From the NCBI GenBank assembly GCA_012519365.1, contig JAAYQH010000344.1, positions 1-5,507 of the forward strand: a stretch of 5,507 bases of DNA, written 5' to 3'. The position numbers and the translations under genes are program-made. Shown here in pieces: positions 1-5,507 of this stretch; positions within the stretch are counted from its first letter, which is position 1; each line of letters begins with the position of its first letter. The notes below the pieces were generated by a model. That model was not told the origin of the DNA. It made no database searches and saw only the letters and a list, made by a program, of their open reading frames with translations. The stretch is from Planctomycetota bacterium (GTDB lineage Bacteria > Planctomycetota > Phycisphaerae > Sedimentisphaerales > Anaerohalosphaeraceae).

Positions 1-1834
1 CCGGGCCAGGATGCAGCCCCCACAGATGCGACACGTGGCGATGCTTCTCCTTAGGGTCGTCTTTGTCTTCGAGCCATTCCTGAAGTTGACCCAGTCGGCC
101 AATCTGATTGGGCGCGATGCGAGAACGCATTTGCTCAAGAGTACGGCGAAACTCCGCATCCACATCCAGAATCTCCGACGCACGAATACAATAACCAAAC
201 AACGCCCGAATAATTTGATGATCCATGGTCGGCCCCATTACCAATCCGCCCAGTTCCGGCGAGTTGGACGGCCCTGAAATGAGCCATCGTTCTTCGCTTC
301 GCGGGTCCTCAACCAGATAATCCACAAAGAACTCAGCCGCCTTTTTCATAATCGGATAGGCCCGCTGGCGCAGAAACTCCGTATCTTGCGTAAAGTCATA
401 CCGCCACCACAAGTGCTGGCACAGCCATGCTCCGCCGGTCGGCCAAATGCCGTGATTGGAATGATTAATCGGTGCTGTGCCGCGCCACAGATCGGTATTG
501 TGATGCAGCACCCAGCCGTCGGCACCATAGAAATTTTTGGCGGTAAGCGCGCCGGTTTTGCTCACGTCCTCCAGCAAGTCAAACAGCGGCTCGTGACACT
601 CGGACAAATTGGTCAACTCAGCCGGCCAGTAGTTCATTTCGGTGTTGATGTTGACAGTGTATTTACTGCCCCAGGGCGGCGTGAGCGATTCGTTCCACAC
701 CCCCTGCAGATTGGCCGGCTGCGAACCGGGGCGACTGGAGGCGATCAGCAGATAGCGGCCAAACTGAAAATACAGTGCCGCCAGATGCGGATCATCGCCG
801 TCTTTGAAGCGACGGATTCGCTCATCGGTATCCTTCTTGGCCGCTTCAGTATAGCCCAAATCAATATCTACCCGTCGAAACAGTGCCTGATAATCGGCCA
901 GATGACGCTGCTTGAGCTGGTCATATGACATCTCCCGTACCCCCTTGAGAATCCGGCCGCAGCGCTGGGCCGGATCAGCGGAAATGTCGGCATAATTAAC
1001 AAAATTAGTCGCCGCCGCTAAGATCAGCACAACCTGGTCTGCACCGGAAACGACCGCTGCTTTATCTGATATCTCAACCCGCCCGCCGACAGCACGAACC
1101 AGCAGCCGCGATTCGAACGTCATTCGGCTTTCCGTCTGGTTTTCATGCCGCTGCGTAACCCGGCCTTTAAGCCCCAGCACATCCGAACCGGCGGCAAATT
1201 GTTCGCTGTGAGGATGCGGACTGGTCAATGTCGCTTTGACATTAACCATCCCCGGTCTGTCAGCTGAAAACCGCAACACAATGACCCGATCCGGATAATC
1301 AGCAAACGCCTCGCGCTCAAAACGCACGCCATTAACGGTATAGCTGACACCAGTCAAAGCGGTATCCAAATCGAGCCACCGGTGGTAATCCGATACGTCA
1401 TCATGTCCTGCAAAGGTCAGATTCAGATCGCCGAACGGCTGATAGGAACACTGTTTTAGCGGAACACTCATAAACCGCTCCATCGCCAACTGCTCAGCCT
1501 CGCGTTGTTTGCCCTCGAACAGCAGCCGCCGTAATTCGGGCAGTACCTCAACGGCGCCGGGGTTCTGATAATCCTGCGGCTGACCCGCCCAGAGCGTGTC
1601 TTCATTAAACTGAATCCGCTCCTCTGCCGTGCAGCCGAAGACCATCGCCCCCATATAGCCATTGCCGATAGGCAGCGCCTCGACCCATTGTTCGGCGGGC
1701 TTATGGTATTGCAGCAGCCAATAGTCCGGCCGCCCCGGCAAAGCAGCCTCGGCCGTCTGGCCGAACAGACAAACCCCCGCTGTTATGAATCCCGCAACGG
1801 AACAAAACCATCGGCATATATTAGAGAAAGACAT
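1..1834 (-). CDS. Glycoside hydrolase family 95 alpha-L-fucosidase (or alpha-L-galactosidase), exported; 3' end missing at window edge
   Basis: The 611 visible codons encode a GH95 enzyme. GH95 members hydrolyse alpha-1,2-linked L-fucose, or L-galactose in some, with inversion. Residues 1-30 look like a Sec signal peptide: Arg8, a hydrophobic stretch at about 9-25, and an AEA cleavage motif at 28-30, so the enzyme should act outside the cytoplasm. An N-terminal GH95 beta domain follows, with LPIGNGYMGAMVFG at 54-67 and FNEDTLWAG at 76-84. The (alpha/alpha)6 catalytic domain carries SSRPGSQPANLQGVWN at 366-381 and VNINTEMNYWPAE at 394-406. Asn395 and Asn397 match the Asn pair that assists catalysis in Bifidobacterium AfcA, and Glu527 in GPSNSPE is the likely general acid. 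HRHVSHLWGLHPG at 598-610 is another family signature. The remaining 150-200 residues, including the expected catalytic Asp, lie beyond the left edge. The ATG at 1834 follows an AAGGG site, 27 bp after fucI, implying co-transcription. Family is near certain; fucose versus galactose specificity is not settled. Confidence 0.95.
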   Translation of the reverse strand, partial: MSFSNICRWFCSVAGFITAGVCLFGQTAEAALPGRPDYWLLQYHKPAEQWVEALPIGNGYMGAMVFGCTAEERIQFNEDTLWAGQPQDYQNPGAVEVLPELRRLLFEGKQREAEQLAMERFMSVPLKQCSYQPFGDLNLTFAGHDDVSDYHRWLDLDTALTGVSYTVNGVRFEREAFADYPDRVIVLRFSADRPGMVNVKATLTSPHPHSEQFAAGSDVLGLKGRVTQRHENQTESRMTFESRLLVRAVGGRVEISDKAAVVSGADQVVLILAAATNFVNYADISADPAQRCGRILKGVREMSYDQLKQRHLADYQALFRRVDIDLGYTEAAKKDTDERIRRFKDGDDPHLAALYFQFGRYLLIASSRPGSQPANLQGVWNESLTPPWGSKYTVNINTEMNYWPAELTNLSECHEPLFDLLEDVSKTGALTAKNFYGADGWVLHHNTDLWRGTAPINHSNHGIWPTGGAWLCQHLWWRYDFTQDTEFLRQRAYPIMKKAAEFFVDYLVEDPRSEERWLISGPSNSPELGGLVMGPTMDHQIIRALFGYCIRASEILDVDAEFRRTLEQMRSRIAPNQIGRLGQLQEWLEDKDDPKEKHRHVSHLWGLHPGP

Positions 1835-1841
1835 TGTTATA

Positions 1842-1846
1842 CCCTT
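1842..1846 (-). promoter_or_regulatory. Ribosome binding site of the GH95 gene
   Basis: AAGGG sits 7 nt upstream of the ATG at 1834, inside the 27-bp gap after the fucI stop codon. It resembles the fucI site (AAAGGG, 6 nt spacing) and supports this start. No promoter-like element fits in the gap, so translation from a shared fucI-GH95 mRNA is the simplest reading. Confidence 0.6.
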
Positions 1847-1861
1847 AAAATTGTTTGATCA

Positions 1862-3553
1862 TCAGCATCGAGTCAGCAAGTGCAGCAGCGGCAGCGGGCG
1901 GTCGGTACCTTCGATAAAGGCCGGACGCGCAGCCCACGGCGTCACATTGGCCACACCCGTCAAATCCATCCAGTACTGCACCCGCGAAACCGGCAAATCC
2001 CAGGTCATATGGAAGTGATTGGCCGGCGCGTACTGTTTGTACTCCAGCATGCTGGCATACTTGGGAACGACGAACGTATGGGGCCAGTTCCAGTTGGTCA
2101 GATCACACATTGCTTTTTCCAACTCCGGCGGAACCGCTGTGGTGTGTGCTTCGTCCCAAATTAGACTAAAACGATTGGTTTTGGCGCAAAAGGCCATGCG
2201 TCCGGCTATGCCGTGAATGCCGGCCGGCGTGACAAAGGTGATGCTGTTGCCGCCGCCGGGGAAATATCCCTCATCGGCCAAGGGCATCTGAATCTTTTTC
2301 ATAATCTCCTCAACCGACGCACCCGGCATGGCAACCCAGTCTAAGGACGCACTGCCGGAATTATCGCCGTCCACCAGTCCTTTGACGATATAATCGGCCT
2401 GGGGGTCCACCTGAACAGAGATCTTTTGGGCTAATTCTTTGATTTCCCAGCCTTCCCAAACCTTGCGAAAATCCATAAACAACGGCGGATTGCCGCCGGA
2501 CAGCCACGTAAAGAACAGCATTGTCAGCAAGCCCTGCACATCCGCTTCGGTCGCAAACGGTAGCGGCGCTTTGGGGCCATTATGGTCAAAGGTGCTGTTA
2601 AACATCGACTCCATCGCGTCGGCCACCGGCAGCGGCAAACCGCGTCGATCACTGCCCCACTCCAACTGACTCATAAATCCCCCCCCGACAGCGTTCAAAT
2701 CCCGCATAAGGTCGCGGTTGATTAAATACATCGCCAACGATTGGTCAAACCGCCTGCTGTCGTCCTCAGTCTTTAACTCAAGCCGCTGGCCAACATGCTT
2801 ATCAAACCAGCCGCGAAGGAGCTTCAGTTCGGCTTTGTCATAGGCGCCTTTGTGCAGCATATCGGCCAGCAATTTCATGTCCAGCCGCGTGATTTCAAGA
2901 CCAAAGGTGTTGCGTGTGGGAATAATGTGCGCCAGGGCCGTTTCCATACCCATGGAATCGTGGCCAAACACCACCACACGCCGCCCCCGCAGGGCCACCG
3001 CCGTCACCGCCGCGTAACACCAATCAATCAGGGCGGTCGCGGTCGCCTTGCTCATCTGAGGGTTCAGCCCCGTATCCGGCCAGTTGCCGACATTCAGATG
3101 TACCAACCGACCGTATTGGCTGATCGCTCCGGACAAGGCATGGGCATAGACGACGCCGGGTTTGGGCCCGCTGTTGCCGCAGGTGATATTCAACGGCGTA
3201 TCGGTGGGAAATTGCTGGAGTACCGAAATACCCGTCAGTTGCGGAAACGACCACGTATCCGGAGCGCACACCAGAATAGTCACGCCGGCCTTGCGAAACT
3301 GCTGGGCGACAATGTCTGCCTGGGCCTCGCCATCGACCAGCACATCCGAATAGACCACCGGCACAGGCTGCTTATCCGGCATCACCACCTGTCCACTGAT
3401 AGTATCGGCCACCATCGCGGTAATGTTTTGGGCCCGCTTTCGACTGTCCGCATCGACCCGCGGATCACAGGGGGAAAATACGCCGATAACCGGAACTGGC
3501 GGTGTTGCTTTGGGGACAGATTCAAGACGTGTTGCTTTTGCTGTTGCGGCCAT
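1862..3553 (-). CDS. fucI: L-fucose isomerase (FucI family)
   Basis: This gene encodes a 563-residue cytoplasmic ketol-isomerase of the L-fucose isomerase family, which converts L-fucose to L-fuculose using Mn2+ (D-arabinose is a common side substrate). E. coli FucI has 591 residues. The N-terminal Rossmann-like region begins with VPVIGVFSPCDPRVD at about 20-34, and a second nucleotide-fold-like strand, RRVVVFGHDSMGME, is at 191-204. The likely metal ligands are Glu336 in ATEADVQG, Asp361 in PLFMDFRK and His513 in APANHFHM; E. coli uses Glu337, Asp361 and His528. LVDGDNSGSASLDW (393-406) and the C-terminal barrel region complete the fold. The ATG at 3553 is preferred because AAAGGG lies 6 nt upstream. 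An in-frame ATG at 3592 would add 13 residues but has no ribosome binding site and lies next to the predicted transcription start. The gene leads a presumed operon with the GH95 gene and is divergent from the AraC regulator. No signal peptide is seen. An isomerase acting on a related sugar cannot be excluded. Confidence 0.92.
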   Translation of the reverse strand: MAATAKATRLESVPKATPPVPVIGVFSPCDPRVDADSRKRAQNITAMVADTISGQVVMPDKQPVPVVYSDVLVDGEAQADIVAQQFRKAGVTILVCAPDTWSFPQLTGISVLQQFPTDTPLNITCGNSGPKPGVVYAHALSGAISQYGRLVHLNVGNWPDTGLNPQMSKATATALIDWCYAAVTAVALRGRRVVVFGHDSMGMETALAHIIPTRNTFGLEITRLDMKLLADMLHKGAYDKAELKLLRGWFDKHVGQRLELKTEDDSRRFDQSLAMYLINRDLMRDLNAVGGGFMSQLEWGSDRRGLPLPVADAMESMFNSTFDHNGPKAPLPFATEADVQGLLTMLFFTWLSGGNPPLFMDFRKVWEGWEIKELAQKISVQVDPQADYIVKGLVDGDNSGSASLDWVAMPGASVEEIMKKIQMPLADEGYFPGGGNSITFVTPAGIHGIAGRMAFCAKTNRFSLIWDEAHTTAVPPELEKAMCDLTNWNWPHTFVVPKYASMLEYKQYAPANHFHMTWDLPVSRVQYWMDLTGVANVTPWAARPAFIEGTDRPLPLLHLLTRC

Positions 3554-3559
3554 AGATAA

Positions 3560-3566
3560 CCCTTTC
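3560..3566 (-). promoter_or_regulatory. Ribosome binding site deciding the fucI start
   Basis: GAAAGGG lies 6 nt upstream of the ATG at 3553. The upstream in-frame ATG at 3592 is preceded by GGATATACTGTTCC, which has no purine-rich site at a proper distance. This favours the shorter 563-residue product over the 576-residue one. Confidence 0.6.
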
Positions 3567-3597
3567 AAAAAGAATGCTCTTTTTTGGATCATGGAAC

Positions 3598-3603
3598 AGT
3601 ATA
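3598..3603 (-). promoter_or_regulatory. Candidate -10 element of the fucI-GH95 operon
   Basis: On the minus strand TATACT matches the TATAAT consensus at five of six positions. Transcription would start near 3591, leaving a leader of about 38 nt before the ATG at 3553. No good -35 hexamer sits 16-18 bp upstream; the nearest, TTGGTC, is only 11 bp away. A weak -35 is common at activator-dependent promoters, which suits control by the neighbouring AraC protein, but that link is inferred. Confidence 0.4.
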
Positions 3604-3606
3604 TCC

Positions 3607-3670
3607 ATTACACAGACCAAGGCTCGGTTTGACCATAGAAAATTTATCGTTTTGATGGACATTTCACAGA
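3607..3670. repeat. Near-identical direct repeat in the divergent promoter region, candidate operator half-sites
   Basis: ATTACACAGA at 3607-3616 and ATTTCACAGA at 3661-3670 match at nine of ten positions, 54 bp apart, close to five helical turns. One copy lies just upstream of the candidate fucI -10 element, the other 22 bp before the araC start codon. AraC-family dimers usually bind directly repeated half-sites, so these are reasonable operator candidates. A shorter inverted pair, ACCAAG at 3616-3621 and CTTGGT at 3674-3679, lies beside them. Both could be chance similarities in a 138-bp spacer. Confidence 0.3.
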
Positions 3671-3684
3671 TTTCTTGGTATTTA
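3629..3684 (+). promoter_or_regulatory. Candidate araC promoter region, two alternatives
   Basis: Two overlapping sigma70-like readings are possible. TTGACC (3629-3634) with TTTGAT (3651-3656), spacer 16, gives a leader of about 28 nt. TGGACA (3656-3661) with TATTTA (3679-3684), spacer 17, would start transcription at or next to the ATG at 3692. The first has a better summed match. The -10 elements are weak in both, so neither is firm. Confidence 0.25.
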
Positions 3685-3691
3685 CACGCCT

Positions 3692-4591
3692 ATGGAAAGA
3701 TTGAAAAAAATCTTGGATACTATGGAAATTGACCTCTTGAATATCGAATACTGTCGCGTTGGCAGGGAATGGAACTATCGCAACGTCAACAATCCCTACT
3801 CGCGAATTTATCTGGTGACCGAGGGATCGGGGGCCGTAATCCATCACAACAGACAATTCAAACTGCGAGCGGGGGGGCTGTATCTGATACCCTGTTTTAC
3901 GCAGGTTACAATGGAGTGTCCGGACTTTTTGAGCCACTATTATCTCCACTTTACCGCGCGCATCGAGACGGGGCTGGACATTCTTTCGATTTTCAAATGC
4001 CATTATGCGATACAGGCCGACCAACACAAAATCAGCCCTGCCCTGTTTGATCGACTGTTGGAACTGAATCCAAATCGCGCGCTTTTTGAATACGACGCCC
4101 GAAAACCCATCTATCCGCGAGCCCTTGACCTGGCCCATCAACTCGACCAGAAAAAGACCCCTGCCAATCTGCTGGAGACCAACGCCCTGCTGCGGCAGCT
4201 GCTAGCGGTGTTTTTCAGCGGTTACAACTCGCCGCAAACCGACAACACAATGTACGGGCTGACCCGTTTTCAGACAGTACTGGATTATATCCGTCGTCAT
4301 CTCCGAGATCCGTTGACGATTCAACAGCTGGCCGAAATTGCCGATCTGAATCCAACCTACTTTTCCAATTTGTTTAGCCGCTATATGGGGATTTCTCCTG
4401 TCCAGTATGTCAACAAACGACGGATCGAAGAGGCCCAAAAACTGTTGCTCAGCACCGATCAAACCTTGTATCAAATCGCCTCGGCAGTGGGCTTTTCTGA
4501 TGAGTACTATTTTTCCCGTGTCTTCAAAAAAATAGTCGGCCTGGCCCCCGCTCATTACCGGCGCCAAGAATCTCTTTTTGCTCACAGATAA
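3692..4591 (+). CDS. AraC/XylS-family transcriptional regulator, probable sugar-responsive activator
   Basis: The gene encodes 299 residues, the usual size for a two-domain AraC-family regulator. Residues about 20-100 form a cupin-type ligand-binding domain, with RIYLVTEGSGAVIHH at 38-52 and LRAGGLYLIPCFTQVTM at 58-74, the pattern typical of sugar-sensing members. The C-terminal DNA-binding domain (about 190-292) has two helix-turn-helix units: LTIQQLAEIADLNPTYFSNLF (208-228) and LYQIASAVGFSDEYYFSRVF (259-278). It ends with the family signature GLAPAHYRR. No membrane segment or signal peptide is seen. Divergence from fucI across 138 bp suggests it controls fucI and GH95, with fucose or a derivative as a likely inducer; ligand and sign of regulation are inferred. 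The ATG at 3692 follows an in-frame stop at 3653 and has no clear ribosome binding site; Met11 (3722) is an alternative with an equally poor one. Codons 60-62 contain a G7 run. Confidence 0.93.
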   Translation: MERLKKILDTMEIDLLNIEYCRVGREWNYRNVNNPYSRIYLVTEGSGAVIHHNRQFKLRAGGLYLIPCFTQVTMECPDFLSHYYLHFTARIETGLDILSIFKCHYAIQADQHKISPALFDRLLELNPNRALFEYDARKPIYPRALDLAHQLDQKKTPANLLETNALLRQLLAVFFSGYNSPQTDNTMYGLTRFQTVLDYIRRHLRDPLTIQQLAEIADLNPTYFSNLFSRYMGISPVQYVNKRRIEEAQKLLLSTDQTLYQIASAVGFSDEYYFSRVFKKIVGLAPAHYRRQESLFAHR

Positions 4592-4601
4592 TCCTCTGCG
4601 T

Positions 4602-4618
4602 CGATTGCCGGCCAATCG
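4602..4618 (+). terminator. Weak hairpin downstream of araC, possible terminator
   Basis: CGATTG and CAATCG form a 6-bp stem around a 5-nt CCGGC loop, 10 bases after the araC stop codon. Only a four-T run (4628-4631) follows, and it starts 9 nt beyond the stem, so this is a poor intrinsic terminator. It may slow or process the transcript, or be chance. Confidence 0.25.
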
Positions 4619-4699
4619 GCAGCGTCCTTTTCCCTATGACGACCACATGTCTGCACCAGGAGGCGTTAAAAAGAGCCAGCCAATCTTTTGAGCCACCCC

Positions 4700-4727
4700 T
4701 TGCAATCAGTGGACAAGGCATTACAAT
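4700..4727 (+). promoter_or_regulatory. Candidate promoter of the otsA-like gene
   Basis: TTGCAA (4700-4705, four of six consensus bases) and TACAAT (4722-4727, five of six) are separated by 16 bp in a locally AT-rich stretch. Transcription would start near 4734, giving a leader of about 34 nt before the ATG at 4768. This is the best-scoring sigma70-like promoter by eye in the window and suggests the trehalose gene is transcribed independently of araC. Confidence 0.45.
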
Positions 4728-4758
4728 AATAGATACATTAAGTAGAGAATTAAATTGC

Positions 4759-4761
4759 AGG
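4759..4761 (+). promoter_or_regulatory. Ribosome binding site deciding the otsA start
   Basis: GCAGG ends 6 nt upstream of the ATG at 4768, with AGG at 4759-4761 as the core. The open frame extends back to an ATG at 4636, but the extra 44 codons have no family similarity, and the candidate promoter lies inside them. MSRLIIISNRLPV is a typical GT20 N terminus, so the start at 4768 is preferred. Confidence 0.5.
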
Positions 4762-4767
4762 TCAAAA

Positions 4768-5448
4768 ATGAGCAGACTGATCATCATATCCAACCGGCTG
4801 CCGGTCAGTGTCACGCGACAAGCTGACAGCCTTTCATTTCAGCCGAGCGTCGGCGGTGTCGCCACCGGCATCGCGTCGCTGGAGTCGCCCAAACAGCGTC
4901 TCTGGTTTGGCTGGCCGGGCATCGCCTCGGACCGTCTTAGCAGCGACCATAAGCACCAAATCACCAAAGGCGTTGAAGAACATGGCTGCAAACCCATTTT
5001 TCTCAGTAGCACCGAAGTCCGGGATTTTTATTTCGGGTTCGCCAATCGTACCATTTGGCCCTTGTTTCATTATTTTACCCATCATACCGTCTTTGATGAA
5101 ACCTATTGGCGGGCGTATAAAAAGGTCAACGAGCACTTTTGCCGTGAGATTACGCCGCAACTGAAACCCAATGACAAAATCTGGGTTCATGATTATCAAC
5201 TGATGCTGCTTCCCGGCATGCTCCGCGCTAAACAACCTGAGGCCAACATCGGATTTTTTCTGCATATTCCGTTTCCTTCTTTTGAATTGCTGCGCCTGCT
5301 GCCATGGCGTCGGGAACTGCTGGAAGGGATGCTTGGGGCCGATTTGGTCGGCTTTCACGAATATGAATATGTACGTCACTTTCTCAGCAGTGTTTATCGC
5401 ATCTCGGACTATGAGCCCCATTTAAGCCAGTTATTGACTTTTGAATAA
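4768..5448 (+). CDS. otsA: Trehalose-6-phosphate synthase (GT20), N-terminal half only; truncated gene
   Basis: Full-length OtsA joins UDP-glucose and glucose-6-phosphate into trehalose-6-phosphate in the cytoplasm. The 226 residues here match the N-terminal Rossmann domain of GT20: IIISNRLPV (5-13), SVGGVATGI (27-35), LWFGWPG (45-51), NRTIWPLFHYF (93-103), IWVHDYQLMLLPGMLR (138-153) with the substrate-contacting Asp142, GFFLHIPFPSFELLRLLPW (162-180) with His166, and GADLVGFHEYEYVRHFLSS (190-208). GT20 domains run to about 460 residues, and fusions with a phosphatase domain reach about 730. After residue 212 the match fades and a TAA follows Glu226. The C-terminal Rossmann domain, with the Arg, Lys and Glu residues that hold the nucleotide sugar, is absent. 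No frame in the following 59 bases resumes the family's PIGID-type motif, so a simple frameshift near the stop is unlikely. The product is probably inactive alone. The gene is unrelated to fucose use and appears separately transcribed. Confidence 0.9.
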   Translation: MSRLIIISNRLPVSVTRQADSLSFQPSVGGVATGIASLESPKQRLWFGWPGIASDRLSSDHKHQITKGVEEHGCKPIFLSSTEVRDFYFGFANRTIWPLFHYFTHHTVFDETYWRAYKKVNEHFCREITPQLKPNDKIWVHDYQLMLLPGMLRAKQPEANIGFFLHIPFPSFELLRLLPWRRELLEGMLGADLVGFHEYEYVRHFLSSVYRISDYEPHLSQLLTFE

Positions 5449-5507
5449 TTAAACGAACGACTCATATTTTTAGCTTTGCACAGTGAAAAAACGAACGAAG
5501 CAAATGC
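5449..5507. repeat. AT-rich tail with a perfect 10-bp direct repeat
   Basis: AAACGAACGA occurs at 5451-5460 and again at 5489-5498, starting 38 bp apart. The region from 5431 to the window end has 24 G/C among 77 bases, clearly lower than the preceding otsA coding DNA (for example 37 of 60 at 5281-5340). No terminator hairpin, tRNA or recognisable gene is seen. It may be the edge of inserted or rearranged DNA, but too little is present to identify an element. Confidence 0.5.

Noticed and set aside
386..928. A 180-codon plus-strand open frame
   Set aside because: It is antisense to the conserved catalytic region of GH95 and shows no family features of its own.
1835..1861. A separate promoter for the GH95 gene in the gap after fucI
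   Set aside because: Only 27 bp are available and they hold the ribosome binding site; no paired -35 and -10 elements fit.
2795..3559. A 254-codon plus-strand open frame
   Set aside because: It lies antisense within fucI, is rich in Arg, His and Gly of the shadow-frame type, has no recognisable domain, and the opposite strand carries the complete isomerase signature.
3644..4141. A 165-codon minus-strand open frame
   Set aside because: It is the antisense shadow of the AraC ligand-binding domain; the plus strand has the family motifs.
4636..4767. A 44-codon N-terminal extension of the otsA-like gene
   Set aside because: It lacks GT20 similarity, contains the candidate promoter, and has no good ribosome binding site; the family N terminus begins at 4768.
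4834..5421. A 195-codon minus-strand open frame
   Set aside because: It is antisense to the GT20 motifs and has no domain of its own.
5409..5507. A minus-strand frame of 32 codons open to the right edge, which could be the tail of an incoming gene
   Set aside because: It is too short, is unrecognised, and partly overlaps otsA coding DNA. It cannot be supported without sequence beyond 5507.
1..5507. A novel defence or mobile system, CRISPR array, tRNA or riboswitch
   Set aside because: No repeat-spacer pattern, cloverleaf, transposase or structured leader was seen; nearly all the DNA is explained by four known-family genes.

Overview
The window carries four protein-coding genes and almost no spare DNA. 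Three form what looks like a small L-fucose utilisation locus. On the minus strand, an L-fucose isomerase gene (fucI, 1862-3553) is followed after 27 bp by a glycoside hydrolase family 95 gene (start at 1834, running off the left edge). A plus-strand AraC-family regulator (3692-4591) diverges from fucI across a 138-bp promoter region. The proposed logic is: the exported GH95 enzyme releases L-fucose (or L-galactose) from a glycan outside the cytoplasm, FucI isomerises the imported sugar to L-fuculose, and the AraC protein senses a sugar and controls the shared promoter region. No transporter, fuculokinase or aldolase lies in the window; if linked, they would be past the left edge.

Downstream of araC, a separate 176-bp spacer with its own promoter-like elements leads into the start of a trehalose-6-phosphate synthase gene (GT20, otsA-like, 4768-5448). 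It codes convincingly for the N-terminal half of the GT20 fold, then hits a stop codon after 226 residues, where the family would continue for over 200 more. The last ~75 bases are AT-rich (24 G/C in 77 bases counted from 5431 to 5507) and contain a perfect 10-bp direct repeat. The family match therefore breaks near 5400-5445, which suggests an insertion, deletion or assembly junction. This is the least ordinary part of the window.

The organism is probably a glycan-degrading bacterium. GH95, FucI and an AraC regulator next to a bacterial GT20 gene, with moderate-to-high GC coding DNA and AAGGG-type ribosome binding sites, fit a Planctomycetota (for example Phycisphaerae) or a related PVC-group member. 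This is an impression from protein content and is not proven by the sequence. No RNA genes, CRISPR array, complete mobile element or clearly undescribed system was found.
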